A DNA stretch of 64,000 bases from Burkholderia multivorans ATCC BAA-247 (GCF_000959525.1 NZ_CP009830.1:62001-126000), one strand, 5' to 3'; shown: positions 16,468 to 25,732, counted from the stretch's first letter. Numbers and translations: made by a program. Notes: a model not told the origin generated them from the sequence alone.

Positions 16468-17934
16468 TCAACGCTTGAAGTGCGGCGGCACGTTGCCGTC
16501 GACGTTGACCCACACCGAGCGCGCTTCCGTGTAGTCGTGCATCGCCTCGAAGCCCATCTCGCGGCCGTAGCCCGACTTGCCGATGCCGCCGAACGGGCTG
16601 CCCGGGTTGACGCGCTTGTAGCAGTTGATCCAGCACATCCCGGCGTCGATCTTCGATGCCATCCGGTGCGCGCGGGACAGATCGTTGGTCCACAAACCGC
16701 TGCCGAGCCCGTATTCGGTCGCGTTCGCAATCGACAGCGCTTCCTCGTCGCTGCCGAAGCGCAGCACCGTGACGAACGGACCGAACACTTCCTCCTGCGC
16801 GATGCGATCGGCTGCGCTCTTCGCTTCGATGACGGTCGGACGCACGTAATAACCGTCGGCGAGTGCGGCATCCTGCGGCGCGCTGCCGCCGGCGAGCACG
16901 CGGCCGCCCTGCTCGCGCGCGACGTCGACGAACGACAGCACGCGATCGAGATGCTGCTTCGACGTCAGCGGACCCATCTCGGTGTCCGGGTCCAGCGGAT
17001 TGCCGATGCGGATCGACGAAGCCAGCGACACGAAGCGCTCGAGGAACGCGTCTGCGATACGCTCGTGCAGGATCAGACGCGAACCTGCGATGCAAGCCTG
17101 CCCCTGGTTGTGGAAGATCGCCCACGCGGCGCCGTTGATCGCGGCGTCGAGGTTCGCATCGTCGAATACGATGTTCGCGCCCTTGCCGCCCAGCTCCAGC
17201 TGCAAGCGCTTCAGGTTGCCCTGCGATGCGTCGACGATCCGGCGGCCCGTCGCGGTCGAACCGGTGAACGCGATCTTGCCGACCCCGGGGTGTTCGGCGA
17301 GCCGCTGGCCGGCGGTGTGTCCATAGCCGGGCACGATATTGACGACGCCGGCCGGAAATCCGACCTCGGCCATCAGCTCGACGATCCGCAGCGTCGACAG
17401 CGGCGTGATCTCCGACGGTTTCAGCACGACCGTGTTGCCGGCGGCCAGCGCCGGGCCCATCTTCCAGCTCGTGAACATCAGCGGGAAATTCCACGGCACG
17501 ATCTGCCCGACTACGCCGATCGGCGCGCGCTGCACATAGTTGAGGAAGCCCGGTTCGACCGGAATCACCGAGCCTTGCAGCTTGTCGGCCATCCCGCCGA
17601 AGTAGCGAAAGCACGCTGCCGTGCGCGGCACGTCGAGCGCCCGGGAATCGCGGATCGGGTGTCCGGTATCCAGCGATTCGAGCTGGGCGAGTTCCTCGGC
17701 ATTCGCCTCGATCGCATCCGCCAGACGCAGCAGCAGCCGGCCGCGCTCGGCCGCCGCCAACGCCGACCATTTCGGAAACGCGCGCGTCGCGGCTTCGACC
17801 GCCGCGTCCACGTCCGCGGCGGTGGCGGCGGCGATTTTCGCGATCAACGAGCCGTCGTGCGGATTGAGCACGTCGATCGTGCCGCGGTCGACGGCGTCGA
17901 CGAAGCGCCCGTCGATGAAGAGTTGGGTTTGCAT
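16468..17934 (-). CDS. hapE: 4-Hydroxymuconic semialdehyde dehydrogenase (aldehyde dehydrogenase family)
   Basis: 488 residues, full length. Visible active-site residues: Asn149 (VPWNFP), Glu247 (LELGGKGA), and nucleophile Cys281 (GQACIAGS); the Rossmann motif is FTGSTATG at 223-230. In the hydroquinone pathway this enzyme oxidises 4-hydroxymuconic semialdehyde, the HapCD product, to maleylacetate with NAD(P)+. The assignment rests on its place between hapD (32 bp) and hapF (7 bp). A frameshifted C-terminal relic of a homologue lies at 7435-7812. Confidence 0.92.
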   Translation of the reverse strand: MQTQLFIDGRFVDAVDRGTIDVLNPHDGSLIAKIAAATAADVDAAVEAATRAFPKWSALAAAERGRLLLRLADAIEANAEELAQLESLDTGHPIRDSRALDVPRTAACFRYFGGMADKLQGSVIPVEPGFLNYVQRAPIGVVGQIVPWNFPLMFTSWKMGPALAAGNTVVLKPSEITPLSTLRIVELMAEVGFPAGVVNIVPGYGHTAGQRLAEHPGVGKIAFTGSTATGRRIVDASQGNLKRLQLELGGKGANIVFDDANLDAAINGAAWAIFHNQGQACIAGSRLILHERIADAFLERFVSLASSIRIGNPLDPDTEMGPLTSKQHLDRVLSFVDVAREQGGRVLAGGSAPQDAALADGYYVRPTVIEAKSAADRIAQEEVFGPFVTVLRFGSDEEALSIANATEYGLGSGLWTNDLSRAHRMASKIDAGMCWINCYKRVNPGSPFGGIGKSGYGREMGFEAMHDYTEARSVWVNVDGNVPPHFKR

Positions 17935-17966
17935 GAATCGTCCTCGATTGGTTGCGCGAGCGCGGC

Positions 17967-18986
17967 TTAGAACTCGATCGGATACGGCGCCAGCTCGCCG
18001 CTTTCGTATCGCTGCGGCAGGTCCGGCGTTGCGTTCTCCCAGACCAGCAGCATCGAGCGCTTCGTCGAGTAGCCCTGGTGCCGGATGTCGGCCGGCATTG
18101 CGCAGATGTCGCCGGCGCGCATCGTGATCCGCGCACGCGGCGCACCGGTGTTCTTGTCGCCGATGTCCCATACGATTTCGTCCGACAGCTGCAGGAACCA
18201 TTCGACCCGGTCGTTACCATGGAACACCGGCAGGATGTATTCCTCCGTCGTCGGGCAGAACAGGCTGCGCCCGCACACGGATGTCACGGACGGATTCCAC
18301 GTCACGTCGGAGCGCGACAGGTACTTGAACAGGTTGAACGCGTGCAGCTCCCCTTCGAATCCGGGCTCCACGTGCACCTCCGGCTCGTCCTGATCGACGT
18401 CGAGAAACGCGCGGTTGACCGGCAGCGCGTCGCGCAGCGGCGAATCGCCTTCGAGGCCCGGCATGCGGCGCGTCGCGATACGCGTGCGCTCGATCGCCGA
18501 ATCGTTTTCACCGTGTTTGCGGCCGAATGCGCTGCCCGTCTCCTGTGGCGCCGCGAACGGATCGAAGCCTTCGTTGGTCCAGTCGTGCAGCATCGCCTTG
18601 AACGTCGCCATGACCGTCGGCGTCTCGAACGTCTCGGTGTAGTCGACACCGGCTTCCTTCAGGATGCCGTTGAACGTTCCCGCATAGACGTCGACCTTGC
18701 CGTAGTGATTGCGCGTGCCGAACACGTGATCGAAATTCACCCAGCCGTAGAAGAAGCCCCACGCGACGTCGCGCATCATCGCGCGCAGGAACGCGTCGGC
18801 GGGTATCGCATGCGTGCGGGTCTGGCCTCTCGCGGGCCAGCTGATCTTCACGAAGTACTCGTCGCGCTGGAACGCGAACTCGCCGAGCTGGAAGCGGCGG
18901 TAACCGGTGACGGCATCGGCTAGCGTGACCTGCACCAGATCGGCGGCAAAGCCTGCGGAAAGATCGAGGGTCTCGAGCGTGGCCAT
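17967..18986 (-). CDS. hapD: Hydroquinone 1,2-dioxygenase, large subunit
   Basis: 339 residues (about 38 kDa), the size of the large subunit of the two-component hydroquinone dioxygenases HapCD/PnpCD. The Fe(II) ligands known for PnpD, His-Asn-Glu-His, are found here at His256, Asn258, Glu262 (FHGNDRVEWF) and His303 (DIRHQGYS). The cupin-like fold and non-heme Fe(II) chemistry open hydroquinone between C1 and C2 to give 4-hydroxymuconic semialdehyde. It lies 42 bp after the small-subunit gene. The ligand set and the neighbouring pathway genes make this assignment firm. Confidence 0.93.
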   Translation of the reverse strand: MATLETLDLSAGFAADLVQVTLADAVTGYRRFQLGEFAFQRDEYFVKISWPARGQTRTHAIPADAFLRAMMRDVAWGFFYGWVNFDHVFGTRNHYGKVDVYAGTFNGILKEAGVDYTETFETPTVMATFKAMLHDWTNEGFDPFAAPQETGSAFGRKHGENDSAIERTRIATRRMPGLEGDSPLRDALPVNRAFLDVDQDEPEVHVEPGFEGELHAFNLFKYLSRSDVTWNPSVTSVCGRSLFCPTTEEYILPVFHGNDRVEWFLQLSDEIVWDIGDKNTGAPRARITMRAGDICAMPADIRHQGYSTKRSMLLVWENATPDLPQRYESGELAPYPIEF

Positions 18987-19028
18987 GAGATGTCTCCAGG
19001 AATAGTTGAATGGTTTCGAGCGGGCGGA

Positions 19029-19523
19029 TCAGTGCACGCAGATCTCGGCCCACTTCTCGACGGACAGCTCGCCGAGCACGGTCTGCACGAGCGCGACGCC
19101 GGGCTTGCTCGCGATGAACCGATACGCGCAGCCCGCCGGCAGCAATGCCTGATGCCCCTTGCGCAGCACCACGTGGCCCATCTCGCGGCCCGCCGGCTCG
19201 ACGCCGGCGCTCACGGTGCCGCGGCCCGTGGTGGGCGGGCTGTCGAGCTTGATGAAGTCGATGCGGACTTCGCCGTCCATCTGGATCGCGAACTCGTCGT
19301 GCGCGCAAGCAAACCACGGCGACTCGCCCTCGGTCCGCAGCACCTCGATCACGTATTCGAGGTTCTTGCCGGCGACCACTTTCTCGTAGGGCGCCGACTT
19401 CGATGCGATGTCGAAGATGTTCGAAAACGCGTAGTGCTTCGCGCTGCCGCTGGTGATTTCGATCTCGCCGCGCGTGTAGCTGTCGAGCGAACCAAAAACG
19501 GTGTGACGTGCCGTGTCGGTCAT
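19029..19523 (-). CDS. hapC: Hydroquinone 1,2-dioxygenase, small subunit
   Basis: 164 residues (about 18 kDa), matching the small subunit of HapCD/PnpCD heterotetramers. It has a cupin-like beta-rich sequence (KHYAFSNIFDIASKSAPYEK; HVVLRKGHQALLPAGCAYRF) without the metal ligands, which are in HapD. CTCAGGAG 6 bp upstream of the ATG at 19523 fixes the start. It is the first gene of the hap operon; a candidate LysR box at 19610-19626 lies upstream, beside the end of the LysR gene. Confidence 0.9.
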   Translation of the reverse strand: MTDTARHTVFGSLDSYTRGEIEITSGSAKHYAFSNIFDIASKSAPYEKVVAGKNLEYVIEVLRTEGESPWFACAHDEFAIQMDGEVRIDFIKLDSPPTTGRGTVSAGVEPAGREMGHVVLRKGHQALLPAGCAYRFIASKPGVALVQTVLGELSVEKWAEICVH

Positions 19524-19609
19524 TGCTGTCTCCTGAGTTGAACCGCTTGTTGGATTCAACTCTAGGGGCAAGGACGCCCCTCAACAAGGCAACGGACCGC
19601 GACTACGGC

Positions 19610-19626
19610 ATTTGCGATTCGCGAAT
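19610..19626. promoter_or_regulatory. Candidate LysR box upstream of hapC
   Basis: ATTTGCG-ATT-CGCGAAT is a near-perfect 7-bp inverted repeat with T-N11-A spacing. A 17-bp version differing at two bases (ATTCGCGAAATGCAAAT) lies at 22142-22158 upstream of the MFS gene. The site is about 90 bp before the hapC start codon, suited to activation by the adjacent LysR protein. Confidence 0.65.
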
Positions 19627-19637
19627 AATCGCGTCGT

Positions 19638-20567
19638 TCAGCGAACCCAGCCGCGTTCCAGCAGCGGGCGGTCCCACGGCGATTCCTCACCGATGTATTC
19701 GGCGAGGAATTCGACGAGCGCCTTGACCTTCAACGCCTGTCGCTGCGTTGCGGGATAAACGGCCGCGAAGCTCAGCGGCGCAATCTGGAAATCGGTCAGA
19801 ATCGGCACCAATCGGCCCGCGACGAGTGCGTCGCTCGCGACGAGCGTCGGGAGGCACACGACACCGCCGCCCGTCAGGGCGTACTCGCGCAGCAGATGGA
19901 CGGAGTTCGAACGGATCATGCCGGGCAGCTCCATCTCGACGACCTCGTCGCCGCGCGTGAGCGTCCAGCGATTGCGCGATGGATAACCGGAATACAGCGC
20001 CGTGGTGTGCTGCAGCAATTCGCGCGGATGCTGTGGCGCGCCATGCGCTTCGAGGTACGCGGGCGATGCGCAGAACAGGCGCCGCACGACGAACAGTCGC
20101 CGCTCGATCAGCGAGTCGGAAATCGGCGGGAAGATCTGGAATGCGATGTCGAACCCTTCTTCGACCGGGTCCACGACACGATCGTTGACGATGACGTCGA
20201 GCTGGATGCCCGGATAGCGGCGATTGAATTCGGCGAGCGGCACGCCGAAGTGATCGAGCGCGAAGCCGGGCAGCATCTGGATGCGCAGCCGACCGGTCGG
20301 CGTCGCGCGCAGCTCGCGCATCTGGTCGGTCAGCTCGTTCACGCGCCCGACGACCTCCGCGCATTCGCGGTAGAAGGTCTCGCCCACTTCGGATAAGCGC
20401 ACGTGCCGCGTGCTTCGATGGAACAGCGGTGCGTTGACGAACTTCTCCAGTTGCTGGATACGGTTCGTCACGACCGAACTGGTGACCCCAAGCTGACGGG
20501 CCGCTTCGGCGAAGCTGCTCGCCTCCGCGACCCTGACGAATGCCTCGATGCTCAGAAACCGGTCCAT
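19638..20567 (-). CDS. LysR-family regulator of the hap cluster
   Basis: 309 residues from the ATG at 20567 (a frame extension to 20585 lacks support). The HTH is at about residues 1-60 (FAEAARQLGVTSSVVTNRIQQLE), with a LysR effector domain after it. It is on the same strand between the MFS gene and hapC, and the same 17-bp box occurs before both, so it probably activates transport and ring cleavage together in response to hydroquinone or a pathway intermediate. Effector identity is inference. Confidence 0.9.
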   Translation of the reverse strand: MDRFLSIEAFVRVAEASSFAEAARQLGVTSSVVTNRIQQLEKFVNAPLFHRSTRHVRLSEVGETFYRECAEVVGRVNELTDQMRELRATPTGRLRIQMLPGFALDHFGVPLAEFNRRYPGIQLDVIVNDRVVDPVEEGFDIAFQIFPPISDSLIERRLFVVRRLFCASPAYLEAHGAPQHPRELLQHTTALYSGYPSRNRWTLTRGDEVVEMELPGMIRSNSVHLLREYALTGGGVVCLPTLVASDALVAGRLVPILTDFQIAPLSFAAVYPATQRQALKVKALVEFLAEYIGEESPWDRPLLERGWVR

Positions 20568-20688
20568 ACCGCGCCCTTGCTGCAAGCGAAAGCACCAGTC
20601 TAACCGGAGCTGCCGGCCGGTTGGATCATGCGAAAGGCGTCACTCTGTCGCCTGGCGGGTGTCAATCGCGCCGGCCGCCTCCGGGACG

Positions 20689-21939
20689 TTACGGCTGCTT
20701 GCCGGCCGTCAGCTCCGGCTGCACGCCGACGCGGCGCTGCAGCACGGCCGGCGCGGTTTCCCGCATCAGCGTGCTGACCACGATGCCGAGCAGCACCGCG
20801 CCCATCGGCAGCCACAGGATGTTCTGGATCCCGAAGTGCGCGGCGACGTAGCCGCCCATCGCCGGCGCGATGCCGCCGCCGAAGATTTCGCCGCAGCCGA
20901 CCACCACGCCGATCGACGTCGACACGAGGCCCACCGGCGCGGCTTCGGTTGCAACCGGCCCCGACAGCAGCGACACCAGCCCGAGCGTGAAGAACGAGGC
21001 GACGAACAGGACGATGAACAGCATGACGGGCTGCGGACCGAGGCCGCGGAAGAGGTAGAGCATCACGGCCGTGCCGGCGAAGCCGACGATACTTGCGACG
21101 CGGCGACCCACCAGATCCGACAGTCCCGGCAACCCGAACTGCCCGAAAAAGCCGCCGAAGCCGATTGCCGATACGACGAGCCCCATCTTCTGCGTGCCTA
21201 GCGACAGGTAGTCCGTCAGATACAGCGGCAATAGCGCGCCGAGCACGAACACGCCCGTCATCGCGCAACACAATGCGGCCATCGCGACGAGGATGTTGCG
21301 GCTCTTCAGTACGTGGCCGAGGGACGCCGGCGCGTGTTCCGACTCGACTGCCTTCGCGCGTTTCGGTTCGCGAATCACGAAGAACATGACGGCGCCAAGA
21401 ACCAGGCCCGGCACCGCGACGAGCGCGAATACCCAGCGCCACGACACGAACTCGAGCAGCTGCGTCGCGATGATCGGCGACAGCGCGAGCCCGAACAGCG
21501 CGAAGCCGCTTTGCTGTAGCCCGAGGTTCAGCCCGCGCCGCCGCGGATGCGACGCGTCGGCCGTCGCCGCGAAGCTGGTCGGGCAAAACGAGCCTTCGGC
21601 GACGCCCATTAGCCCGCGAATCGCGATCAGCCCGAGCAGCCCGCTCGCGAGCCCCGAGAAGCCGGAGAGCAGCGAGAACGCGACGATCGCGGGAATCAGT
21701 ACTTTGCGGCGGCCGACCTTGTCCGAGATGCCGCCCATCAGCGCGGCGAAGATGCCCCATGACAGGCCGAGCACGCCAATGCAGTTGCCGACGTCCTGCG
21801 CCGTCAGGTTGAGGTCCTTCATGATCGAGGGGAACAGCGGCGCGATCAGCCAGCGGTCGAGGCCGACCAGCCCGAAACCGAGCGCCAGCAGCGTGACCGC
21901 CTTCCACTCGTACGCGGTATCCCACTTGTTTGCTTTCAT
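20689..21939 (-). CDS. MFS transporter, probable aromatic or organic acid uptake
   Basis: 416 residues with 12 predicted helices and the MFS loop motif GGISDKVGRRKVL between TM2 and TM3. The N-terminal helix carries GFGLVGLDRWLIAPLFPSI, reminiscent of the anion:cation symporter group. CACGGAGACAG precedes the ATG at 21939. It is upstream of the LysR gene and hap operon and carries a matching LysR box, so it is likely an importer of the aromatic growth substrate. Direction and substrate are not shown. Confidence 0.88.
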   Translation of the reverse strand: MKANKWDTAYEWKAVTLLALGFGLVGLDRWLIAPLFPSIMKDLNLTAQDVGNCIGVLGLSWGIFAALMGGISDKVGRRKVLIPAIVAFSLLSGFSGLASGLLGLIAIRGLMGVAEGSFCPTSFAATADASHPRRRGLNLGLQQSGFALFGLALSPIIATQLLEFVSWRWVFALVAVPGLVLGAVMFFVIREPKRAKAVESEHAPASLGHVLKSRNILVAMAALCCAMTGVFVLGALLPLYLTDYLSLGTQKMGLVVSAIGFGGFFGQFGLPGLSDLVGRRVASIVGFAGTAVMLYLFRGLGPQPVMLFIVLFVASFFTLGLVSLLSGPVATEAAPVGLVSTSIGVVVGCGEIFGGGIAPAMGGYVAAHFGIQNILWLPMGAVLLGIVVSTLMRETAPAVLQRRVGVQPELTAGKQP

Positions 21940-22383
21940 GTCTGTCTCCGTGAAGCTGGTCAGCCCGCGCGAGGCGCGGCGTTCGTGCATGAGCCAGGTC
22001 CGTTGTCTTTGGGTGCGATGCGACACGAGCCGCGCGGAAATGGCGGTCGCCTGCCGGCCGGAAGCGTCGAATTAACGCGCCGACGCCCGAACGATAGGTG
22101 TGCGGATGCGGATTGGGTATGGAACAACCGGCGAACGCGCCATTCGCGAAATGCAAATAATCGGCGTGGTGGACGCGCGGGTCGGCGGAGCAGCGCTGTG
22201 CGAACGCGCGCGGGATTGAGACCGCGCAGCTACGGGGGAATCCCTCATAGACATCGGCGTGCTGCTCGCGGCGCCCGGGACGTGACCGCTTCGAGGCCGG
22301 AGCGCCTGCTATGGAAAAGCGGAGACTGAAGAGGCAGCGACAAATGTGCAGGCATTCGCGGGCGCGCATGCGGGTCATGCTGC
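21940..22383. other. Intergenic region with one recognisable site
   Basis: No gene is supported in these 444 bp. The only structure I can name is the LysR-type box at 22142-22158. The DNA upstream of about 22384 grades into the ABC-transporter remnant. Confidence 0.5.
22142..22158. promoter_or_regulatory. Candidate LysR box upstream of the MFS gene
   Basis: ATTCGCG-AAA-TGCAAAT, 15 of 17 bases identical to the reverse complement of the box at 19610-19626. It lies about 200 bp before the MFS start codon, farther than usual, so the promoter would have to lie well upstream of the gene. Confidence 0.5.
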
Positions 22384-22580
22384 GCGATCCACCGCAGCGT
22401 CGAGCCCGTCGATTTCGGCCTCGCACCGCGGCGCGATCGCTTGGGCATGGCTGATCAGGCTCGACGAGAAACGCGCAAACGCGGTGCGACAGGGCGGGCC
22501 GAATTTACGCGGCGCTGTGGGCGCATCAGAGCGGCGGGTTTCTCGGCGAGACGGCGGAGTCCGAAGCTGCCATGCGGTAG
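22384..22580 (+). pseudogene. Decayed 3' end of an ABC-exporter gene
   Basis: The last part (about 22498-22580) reads YAALWAHQSGGFLGETAESEA... to a TAG stop, almost identical at DNA level to codons for YAALWAHQSGGFLGETADEA at the end of the ABC exporter gene (12230-12306). Upstream, broken by small deletions, are stretches matching the codons for VAIQRSLDS, AHRLSTIAAMDRLIVLDE. No open frame joins them. This is the relic of a second copy of the exporter, again located next to a porin gene. Confidence 0.8.
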
Positions 22581-22841
22581 CGCGCGTGGCCGACGCGCCT
22601 CGGCAGCGCCACGTCGTGCATGCACGCCAAACCGCAACTGCAATCGTCCGTGAACGGCAAGCTCGACGGGTCGTCGCGACACCCGCATCGCCTCGGTGAA
22701 CGCCGTTGCATCGGAGCGGTCCGCCCGTACGCCGCGGCGCCTCATAACGTTCCGACAATTTATTGGTTCCCTCGACGATGTGTCTGTCCGTATCGTTCAC
22801 CCCGAATCGTCAGACCTAACGACCAACGGGGGAATCCAGTC

Positions 22842-24014
22842 ATGAAACGCATCAGGTCACTCGCCTTGCTCGCCCTGCCGGCATCGCTCTACGCGGCCGG
22901 CGCGCACGCGCAAAGCAGCGTCACGCTGTACGGGATCGTCGATGCCGGCATCGCGTACGTGCACAACGCGCAGAACGCGAACGGCAGCAACGCGTCGAAC
23001 CTCGTCAAGTTCAGCAGCGGCAACCTGTCCGGCAGCCGCTGGGGGCTGCGCGGCACCGAGGATCTCGGCGGCGGGCTCGCCGCGCTGTTCCAGCTCGAGA
23101 ACGGCTTCAACATCGGCACGGGCGCGCTCGGCCAGGGCCAGCGCGAGTTCGGCCGCAAGGCGATCGTCGGCCTGTCGAGCGGTACGTACGGCACCGTGAC
23201 GCTCGGCCGCCAGTACGATCCGGTCGTCGATCTCGTGCAGGGGCTCACGGAGGACAACTACTTCGGCGGCGTATTCGCGACGCCCGGCGATCTCGACAAC
23301 TACGACAACAGCCTGCGCGTGAGCAATTCGGTGAAGTACACGAGTCCGCTGATCGCCGGCTTCCAGGCCGAAGCGCTGTACGGCTTCGGCGGCGTCGCCG
23401 GGGCGACGGGCAGCGGGCGCACGTACAGCTTCGCACTCGGCTATGCCAACGGCCCGCTGTCGCTCGGCGCCGGCTACTTCTTCGCGAACGGCGGCACGAC
23501 GGCCGCGAACGGCATCCGCTCGTGGACGAGCAGCTCGGACACGCTGTTCAACACCGTGATCAATCAGGGCTTCTCGAGCGCGAAGTCGATTCAGATCGTG
23601 CGCGTGGCCGGCCAGTACGTGGCCGGGCCGGCGACGTTCGGCATCGCGTATTCGAATACGCAATACGGCGCCGACACGCTGTCGACGTTCCGCCAGACCG
23701 CGAAGTTCAACAACGGCTCCGCGTTCTTCAACTGGCAGTTCTCGCCGGCATTGCGCGCGGGCGTCGGCTACAACTACACGTCGCTGACGGGGCCGACCTC
23801 CGCGCATTACAACCAGGTCAATGTCGGGGCCGACTACGCGCTGTCGAAACGCACCGATCTGTACGCGCTGTTCGGATATCAGAAGGCGAGCGGCCATACG
23901 CTCGACGCAAACGGCGCGCGCGTGAACGCGACCGCGTCGGTCGGGTCGTACGGCGTCAATTCCGGTACCGATACGCAGGAACTGGCGATCGTCGGGATCC
24001 GGCACAAGTTCTGA
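22842..24014 (+). CDS. Gram-negative general porin (second copy type)
   Basis: 390 residues. Signal peptide about 1-23 (cleavage AHA-QSS), first strand SSVTLYGIVDAGIAYV, terminal Phe (AIVGIRHKF). It is an outer-membrane trimeric porin like that at 12526-13614 but diverged in loops. GGGGGAAT precedes the ATG at 22842. A strong terminator follows at 24061. It is next to the hap/MFS block, so a role in substrate entry is possible. Confidence 0.94.
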   Translation: MKRIRSLALLALPASLYAAGAHAQSSVTLYGIVDAGIAYVHNAQNANGSNASNLVKFSSGNLSGSRWGLRGTEDLGGGLAALFQLENGFNIGTGALGQGQREFGRKAIVGLSSGTYGTVTLGRQYDPVVDLVQGLTEDNYFGGVFATPGDLDNYDNSLRVSNSVKYTSPLIAGFQAEALYGFGGVAGATGSGRTYSFALGYANGPLSLGAGYFFANGGTTAANGIRSWTSSSDTLFNTVINQGFSSAKSIQIVRVAGQYVAGPATFGIAYSNTQYGADTLSTFRQTAKFNNGSAFFNWQFSPALRAGVGYNYTSLTGPTSAHYNQVNVGADYALSKRTDLYALFGYQKASGHTLDANGARVNATASVGSYGVNSGTDTQELAIVGIRHKF

Positions 24015-24060
24015 CCGCTGCCCGCCGCCGCGATAGCGGCGTGCAGGCAAGTATCGCGAC

Positions 24061-24092
24061 GGGCGCGCACTGCGGTGTGCGCCCGCTTTTTT
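24061..24092 (+). terminator. Strong rho-independent terminator after the porin
   Basis: GGGCGCGCAC-TGCG-GTGTGCGCCC makes a 10-bp stem (one G-T pair) followed by GCTTTTTTG, 46 bp after the porin stop codon. Confidence 0.88.
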
Positions 24093-24577
24093 GCTCGCTC
24101 GAAACAAGACGTCCCATCGCGTGAGCCGCGTGTGCGGCCCGTCACTGGCGAAGGCCGGCGAACCGGACCGTTAGTTGCGTCAACGTGCCGATTGTCACGA
24201 TGCGGTCGTCGGCCTGCCGATGACATCGACGGAAAGTGTGCCGCCAAAACGACCGAACAGTTCCGTACCGACAGCACCAGACTGTCCATGGCCAGCGCGC
24301 CGTACGCAGCCGAATAATCCTTCAGTCGACGACAGCGACCGACATCGCCGAAGCCGAAGCGAACCGCAAAGCGCACCGACAGCGGTTCGGCTATATTCAC
24401 ACCTTGCTTTTCGTCAGGCGAATACGCCGTGCTCGACGCTCGCATGCGCGCGCGGCCGCCGGCGCCAGGCAAACGAACCCTTCAAGGGTGACGGAGACTC
24501 GTCCGGTCATCGGCCGCCCACAAGGCGACCGGCGCGCTGGACGTCAATAGAAATATCAATCGATATGGAGATGGCTG
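24093..24577. other. Intergenic region, no gene seen
   Basis: This 485-bp gap between the porin terminator and the Liv-type binding protein holds no supported frame or RNA. Its right end must carry the promoter and leader of the binding-protein gene; an AT-richer stretch (GAAATATCAATCGATATGGAG) ends at its ribosome-binding site. Confidence 0.5.
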
Positions 24578-25732
24578 ATGGAACGAAGCATTGTCGGCAT
24601 GCGCTGCAAACCCCTGATCACGGCCGCACTCGCCGTCGCCGCATTCGGCGCGGCGTCGGGCGCATTGGCCGATCAGGTCGTCAAGATCGGCAGCGTTGAA
24701 CCGACGACGGGCGGCATCGCACACCTCGGCAAGGACAACGAGAACGGCGCGCGCCTCGCGGTCGAGGAAATCAACGCGAAGGGGCTGACGATCGGCGGCC
24801 AGAAGATCACGCTGCAGTTCGACCCGCAGGACGACGCGGCCGATCCGCGTCAGGCGACGCAGGTTGCGCAGAAGCTCGTCGACGACAAGGTCGTCGCCGT
24901 GATCGGCCATCTGAACTCGGGCACGTCGATCCCCGCCTCGAAGATCTACAGCGATGCGGGCATCGTGCAGATTTCGCCGTCGGCGACGAACCCGACCTAC
25001 ACGCAGCAGGGCTTCAAGACGACGTATCGCGTGGTCGCGACCGACGCGCAGCAAGGCCCGGCGCTCGCAAGCTACGCGCAGTCGAACGGCGTGAAGACGG
25101 TGGCCGTCGTCGACGATTCGACCGCGTACGGCCAGGGCCTCGCGAACGAGTTCGAGAAGAAGGCGAAGGCGCTCGGCCTGAAGGTGCTGTCGCACGACGC
25201 GACGAACGACAAGGCGGTCGACTTCCGCGCGATCCTGACCAAGATCAAGGGCGAAAACCCCGACGCGATCATGTACGGCGGCATGGACGCCACCGGCGGC
25301 CCGCTCGCGAAGCAGGCGAAGCAGCTCGGTCTGCGCGCGAAGATCCTGTCTGGCGACGGCGTCTGCACGGACCAGCTCGCGCAGCTCGCCGGCCCCGCGG
25401 CCGACAACGTGCTCTGCTCGCAGGCCGGCGCGGCCATCGAGAAGATGCCGGGCGGCGCCGCGTTCGTCGCGAAGTATCAGAAGCGCTTCAACCAGGGCAT
25501 CAAGTTCGATGCGCCGTTCGCGTACGACGCCGTGTACATCGTCGTCGACGCGATGAAGCGCGCGAACTCGACCGACCCCGCGAAGATCCTGGCCGCGATG
25601 CCGGCGACCAAGTACGAAGGCGTGATCGGCACGACGACGTTCGATTCGAAGGGCGACCTGACGCACGGGATCATTTCGATCTACGGCTACAAGAGCGGCA
25701 AGAAGACCTTCCTCGATCAGGTCCGGATGTAA
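24578..25732 (+). CDS. Branched-chain-amino-acid-type ABC substrate-binding protein (LivK family)
   Basis: 384 residues. A signal peptide ends near residue 32 (SGALA-DQV). The mature protein starts VVKIGSVEPTTGGIAHLGKD and contains VIGHLNSGTSIPAS and SPSATNPTYT, the ligand-contact regions of LivJ/LivK-like type I periplasmic binding proteins. A single disulphide may form between the cysteines in GDGVCTD and VLCSQ. No permease or ATPase is adjacent, so it must use a transporter encoded elsewhere, as is common for LivK paralogues. TATGGAGA precedes the ATG. Confidence 0.93.
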   Translation: MERSIVGMRCKPLITAALAVAAFGAASGALADQVVKIGSVEPTTGGIAHLGKDNENGARLAVEEINAKGLTIGGQKITLQFDPQDDAADPRQATQVAQKLVDDKVVAVIGHLNSGTSIPASKIYSDAGIVQISPSATNPTYTQQGFKTTYRVVATDAQQGPALASYAQSNGVKTVAVVDDSTAYGQGLANEFEKKAKALGLKVLSHDATNDKAVDFRAILTKIKGENPDAIMYGGMDATGGPLAKQAKQLGLRAKILSGDGVCTDQLAQLAGPAADNVLCSQAGAAIEKMPGGAAFVAKYQKRFNQGIKFDAPFAYDAVYIVVDAMKRANSTDPAKILAAMPATKYEGVIGTTTFDSKGDLTHGIISIYGYKSGKKTFLDQVRM

